Shown here piece after piece: positions 4,406 to 6,762 of a stretch of DNA of 6,762 bases. Position 1 is the first letter of the stretch, and the number at the start of each line of letters is the position of its first letter. Position numbers and translations under genes: made by a program. Under the pieces are notes generated by a model. The model was given only the letters and a program-made list of their open reading frames with translations, was not told the DNA's origin and did no database searches. Source of the DNA: Candidatus Neoflavobacterium equi (lineage in GTDB: Bacteria > Bacteroidota > Bacteroidia > Flavobacteriales > Flavobacteriaceae); NCBI GenBank assembly GCA_018065745.1, contig JAGHSS010000287.1, positions 1-6,762 of the forward strand. The letters are read 5' to 3'.

Positions 4406-6762
4406 ATGAAATTACTCTATTCCACCTTGTTAGCCATTCTATTATCAACTAGTATGCATTCACAAGAAAATTTGAGCTATCAAAAACCCTCTAAAGAAAT
4501 TCTAGATTTAGTAGAATATGAGCGCGCTCCATCTGTATCAATGGATACTAAAAAAGAATGGATGCTGCTATCTTACCGCAGTACTTACAAAAATTTAGAC
4601 GACTTAAATCAAGAAGAATTGCGCTTGGGAGGCTTGAGAATCAACCCAAATACCAACATCTCAAGTTCTGTAACTTACATCAACAACCTAAAAGTTAGAA
4701 AAGTAAGTGCACAAAATGAAATCCAAGTTAAAGGATTACCTGCAAACGCAAAAATCACCAACATATCTTTTTCTCCAGACGAGACTAAAGTTGCTTTCAC
4801 CAATACCACAGATAAAGGTGTTGAATTGTGGATCTTAGACATTGCAAAAGCAGAGGCTAAAAAAATCACTACAGACAAGCTTAATGCCAATATGGGAAGT
4901 CCATACAATTGGTATAGAGACAGCAAATCTTTGTTGATTAAAAAAATCCCGTCAAACAGACCGGAGTTGATCAACAGCAGCAAAGCCATCCCAACGGGAC
5001 CTACAGTTTCTAATAGTGATGGTAAGGCATCTTCAAACAGAACCTACCAAGATTTATTAAAAAATAGCATTGACGAACAAAACTTTGAAACCATTGTTCG
5101 TTCAGAATTGTACAGAATAGATTTAAACGGAAAAGAAACCTTATTTAAAGGAGCGGCTCTTTATGCTGGAGAATCTTTTTCTCCAGATGGAAATTACTTG
5201 ATGCTAACTACTTTGGAGCGTCCGTTTTCATATATCGTTCCTTTAAACAGATTCCCAATGCTAACTCAGGTATACGACCTGAATGGTAAATTGGTCAAAG
5301 AGGTAAACAATGTACCGTTGTCAGAAGTGATGCCAAAAGGATTTATGTCTACCAGAACAGGTAAGAGAAATATGTCTTGGAGAGCTGACGCTCCTGCTAC
5401 CTTAGTATATGTTGAAGCTTTAGACGGTGGGGATCCTGCAGTTCAAGTGCCTTTCAGAGATGAAGTTTACACCTGGGATGCGCCATTTAACGCAGCGCCA
5501 AAATCATTGCTAAAAACACCGCAACGCTATGCTGGAATTCAGTGGGCAACAGAAAAATTAGCCTTGGTTTCTGATTCTTGGTATGACACCAGAAATACAA
5601 AGACCTATATTTTTGATCCATCAGCATCAAACGCGAATTTAAAAGTGTTATCAGACCGAAATTCTCAGGACATCTATTCAGATCCGGGAAGTTTTGAGAT
5701 GAAGAAAAATCAATACGGACGCTATGTAATTGATGTGCAAGACAACAAGGCGTATTTGATTGGAGATGGATTTACACCAAAAGGACAATTCCCATTTATT
5801 GACATGTTGGACTTTGGTACATTGAAGACTTCACGTCTTTACACTTCTAATGAAGTTGGTAAAAAAGAAGACATCATTTCCATCCAAGACATTAAAAAAG
5901 GAGAGGTTTTGGTTATGTTGCAATCAAAGAATGAATATCCAAATTACTTTTACAGAAACATCAAAAACAAAAAGGGATTGGTGGCTTTGACAAATTTCAA
6001 AAATCCATTTGAAAGCATCAAAGACGTTTATAAAGAAGTAATCAAATACAAGAGAAATGACGGTGTTGAATTGTCAGGGACGTTATACTTACCTGCGAAC
6101 TATGACCGCAAGAAAAAATCACAAAAGTTACCTTTGCTAATTTGGGCGTATCCAACAGAATTTAAAGATAAAAACTCTGCTGGTCAAAGTTCTCAAAACC
6201 CAAATGAATTTACCTTCCCTTACTACGGATCTTTCGTGTATTGGGCAGCTAAAGGATATGCGGTATTAGATGACGCTTCTTTCCCTATCATTGGTGAAGG
6301 AACTACAGAACCAAATGATTCATTCATCAAACAATTGGTAGCTAATGGTGATGCTGCGATTGATGCAGTTGACAAATTGGGGTATATCAACCCTAAAAAA
6401 GTTGCAGTTGGTGGACACTCTTATGGTGCATTTATGACGGCTAATTTACTGACTCACTCAGACAGATATGCCTGTGGTATTGCAAGAAGTGGTGCATACA
6501 ATAGAACATTGACTCCATTTGGTTTCCAATCAGAACAACGTAACTATTGGGAAGCTAAAAACATTTATACAGACATGTCTCCCTTCATGAATGCTGAAAA
6601 AATGAAGACGCCAATGTTGTTGGTTCACGGAGAAGCAGATAACAACCCGGGAACATTCACACTGCAAACAGAGCGTTATTTCCAAGCGTTAAAAGGATTG
6701 GGAGCTCCAGTAAGAATGGTTTTATTACCTAAAGAAAGTCACTCTTATGTTGCTAAAGAAAA
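4406..6762 (+). CDS. Secreted S9-family serine peptidase, glutamyl endopeptidase (S9D)-like, 3' end beyond the window
   Basis: Prolyl-oligopeptidase-fold serine peptidase. 785 codons are present with no in-frame stop before the window edge. Residues 1-19 form a signal peptide (MKLLYSTLLAILLSTSMHS, cut before Q20), so the enzyme acts in the periplasm or outside. A conserved N-terminal block (LLSYRS at about 54-59, QEELRLGGLRINPNTN at 69-84) leads into a beta-propeller with repeats such as SFSPDETKVAFT (121-132). The alpha/beta-hydrolase domain begins near Tyr542 (YKEVIKYKRNDGVELSGTLY). The triad is Ser672 in GGHSYGAFM, Asp745 in HGEADNNPGT and His779 in ESHSY. GIARSGAYNRTLTPFGFQ and the HGE-DNNPGT block closely match, from memory, the chloroplast glutamyl endopeptidase (CGEP), which cleaves after Glu. 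This places it in S9D rather than the prolyl or dipeptidyl branches. By comparison roughly 25-35 residues are missing. The ATG directly before the signal peptide is the start; no Shine-Dalgarno sequence is evident. Glu specificity is inferred from family. Confidence 0.92.
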   Translation, partial: MKLLYSTLLAILLSTSMHSQENLSYQKPSKEILDLVEYERAPSVSMDTKKEWMLLSYRSTYKNLDDLNQEELRLGGLRINPNTNISSSVTYINNLKVRKVSAQNEIQVKGLPANAKITNISFSPDETKVAFTNTTDKGVELWILDIAKAEAKKITTDKLNANMGSPYNWYRDSKSLLIKKIPSNRPELINSSKAIPTGPTVSNSDGKASSNRTYQDLLKNSIDEQNFETIVRSELYRIDLNGKETLFKGAALYAGESFSPDGNYLMLTTLERPFSYIVPLNRFPMLTQVYDLNGKLVKEVNNVPLSEVMPKGFMSTRTGKRNMSWRADAPATLVYVEALDGGDPAVQVPFRDEVYTWDAPFNAAPKSLLKTPQRYAGIQWATEKLALVSDSWYDTRNTKTYIFDPSASNANLKVLSDRNSQDIYSDPGSFEMKKNQYGRYVIDVQDNKAYLIGDGFTPKGQFPFIDMLDFGTLKTSRLYTSNEVGKKEDIISIQDIKKGEVLVMLQSKNEYPNYFYRNIKNKKGLVALTNFKNPFESIKDVYKEVIKYKRNDGVELSGTLYLPANYDRKKKSQKLPLLIWAYPTEFKDKNSAGQSSQNPNEFTFPYYGSFVYWAAKGYAVLDDASFPIIGEGTTEPNDSFIKQLVANGDAAIDAVDKLGYINPKKVAVGGHSYGAFMTANLLTHSDRYACGIARSGAYNRTLTPFGFQSEQRNYWEAKNIYTDMSPFMNAEKMKTPMLLVHGEADNNPGTFTLQTERYFQALKGLGAPVRMVLLPKESHSYVAKE

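Noticed and set aside
4675..4989. A 104-codon minus-strand frame with hydrophobic, membrane-like stretches
   Set aside because: It is antisense to the beta-propeller part of the S9 peptidase. The Leu/Phe/Ile content comes from the complement of Lys/Glu/Asn codons, and the sense frame has clear homology.
1..6762. Search for a novel defence, mobile or CRISPR-like system
   Set aside because: All long frames belong to recognisable envelope or lipid-metabolism families. No spaced repeats, terminal inverted repeats, transposase or recombinase motifs, toxin-antitoxin pairs or nuclease motifs were found by reading both strands.

Overview
The window looks like chromosomal DNA of a Bacteroidota bacterium, most likely of the Flavobacteriia or a near relative. 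The evidence is an AT-rich base composition, an outer-membrane receptor of the carboxypeptidase-regulatory-domain plus TonB-plug type, starts that mostly lack a Shine-Dalgarno sequence, and a perfect Bacteroidota-type -7 promoter hexamer pattern (TAnnTTTG) in front of one gene. No genus can be named from the sequence alone.

Layout: (1) 40-2433, plus strand, a complete TonB-dependent outer-membrane receptor with no SusD-like partner in view. (2) 2456-2488, a strong bidirectional terminator hairpin shared by the convergent genes on either side. (3) 2488-4223, minus strand, a probable two-gene lipid operon: a ketoacyl-ACP synthase III (FabH-type) followed by a fatty acid 2-hydroxylase with its ten-histidine dimetal site intact. 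(4) 4224-4405, a divergent intergenic region carrying the likely promoter of the lipid operon and the leader of the next gene. (5) 4406-6762, plus strand, a secreted S9-family serine peptidase closely resembling plant chloroplast glutamyl endopeptidase (MEROPS S9D). It is open at the window edge and lacks only the last few dozen residues.

How the genes fit together: the FabH-type enzyme would start fatty acid chains from acyl-CoA primers (in this phylum often branched), and the hydroxylase would add a 2-hydroxyl to finished acyl chains. 2-hydroxy and iso-branched fatty acids are typical of flavobacterial lipids, so a joint role is plausible but inferred. The receptor and the peptidase both carry export signals and belong to the cell envelope. 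Nothing in the sequence ties them functionally to the lipid pair.

I see no mobile element, CRISPR array, rRNA or tRNA, phage gene, defence system or broken gene. The window reads as ordinary core or near-core genome. The points most worth a second look are the plastid-like peptidase and the FabH/2-hydroxylase pairing.
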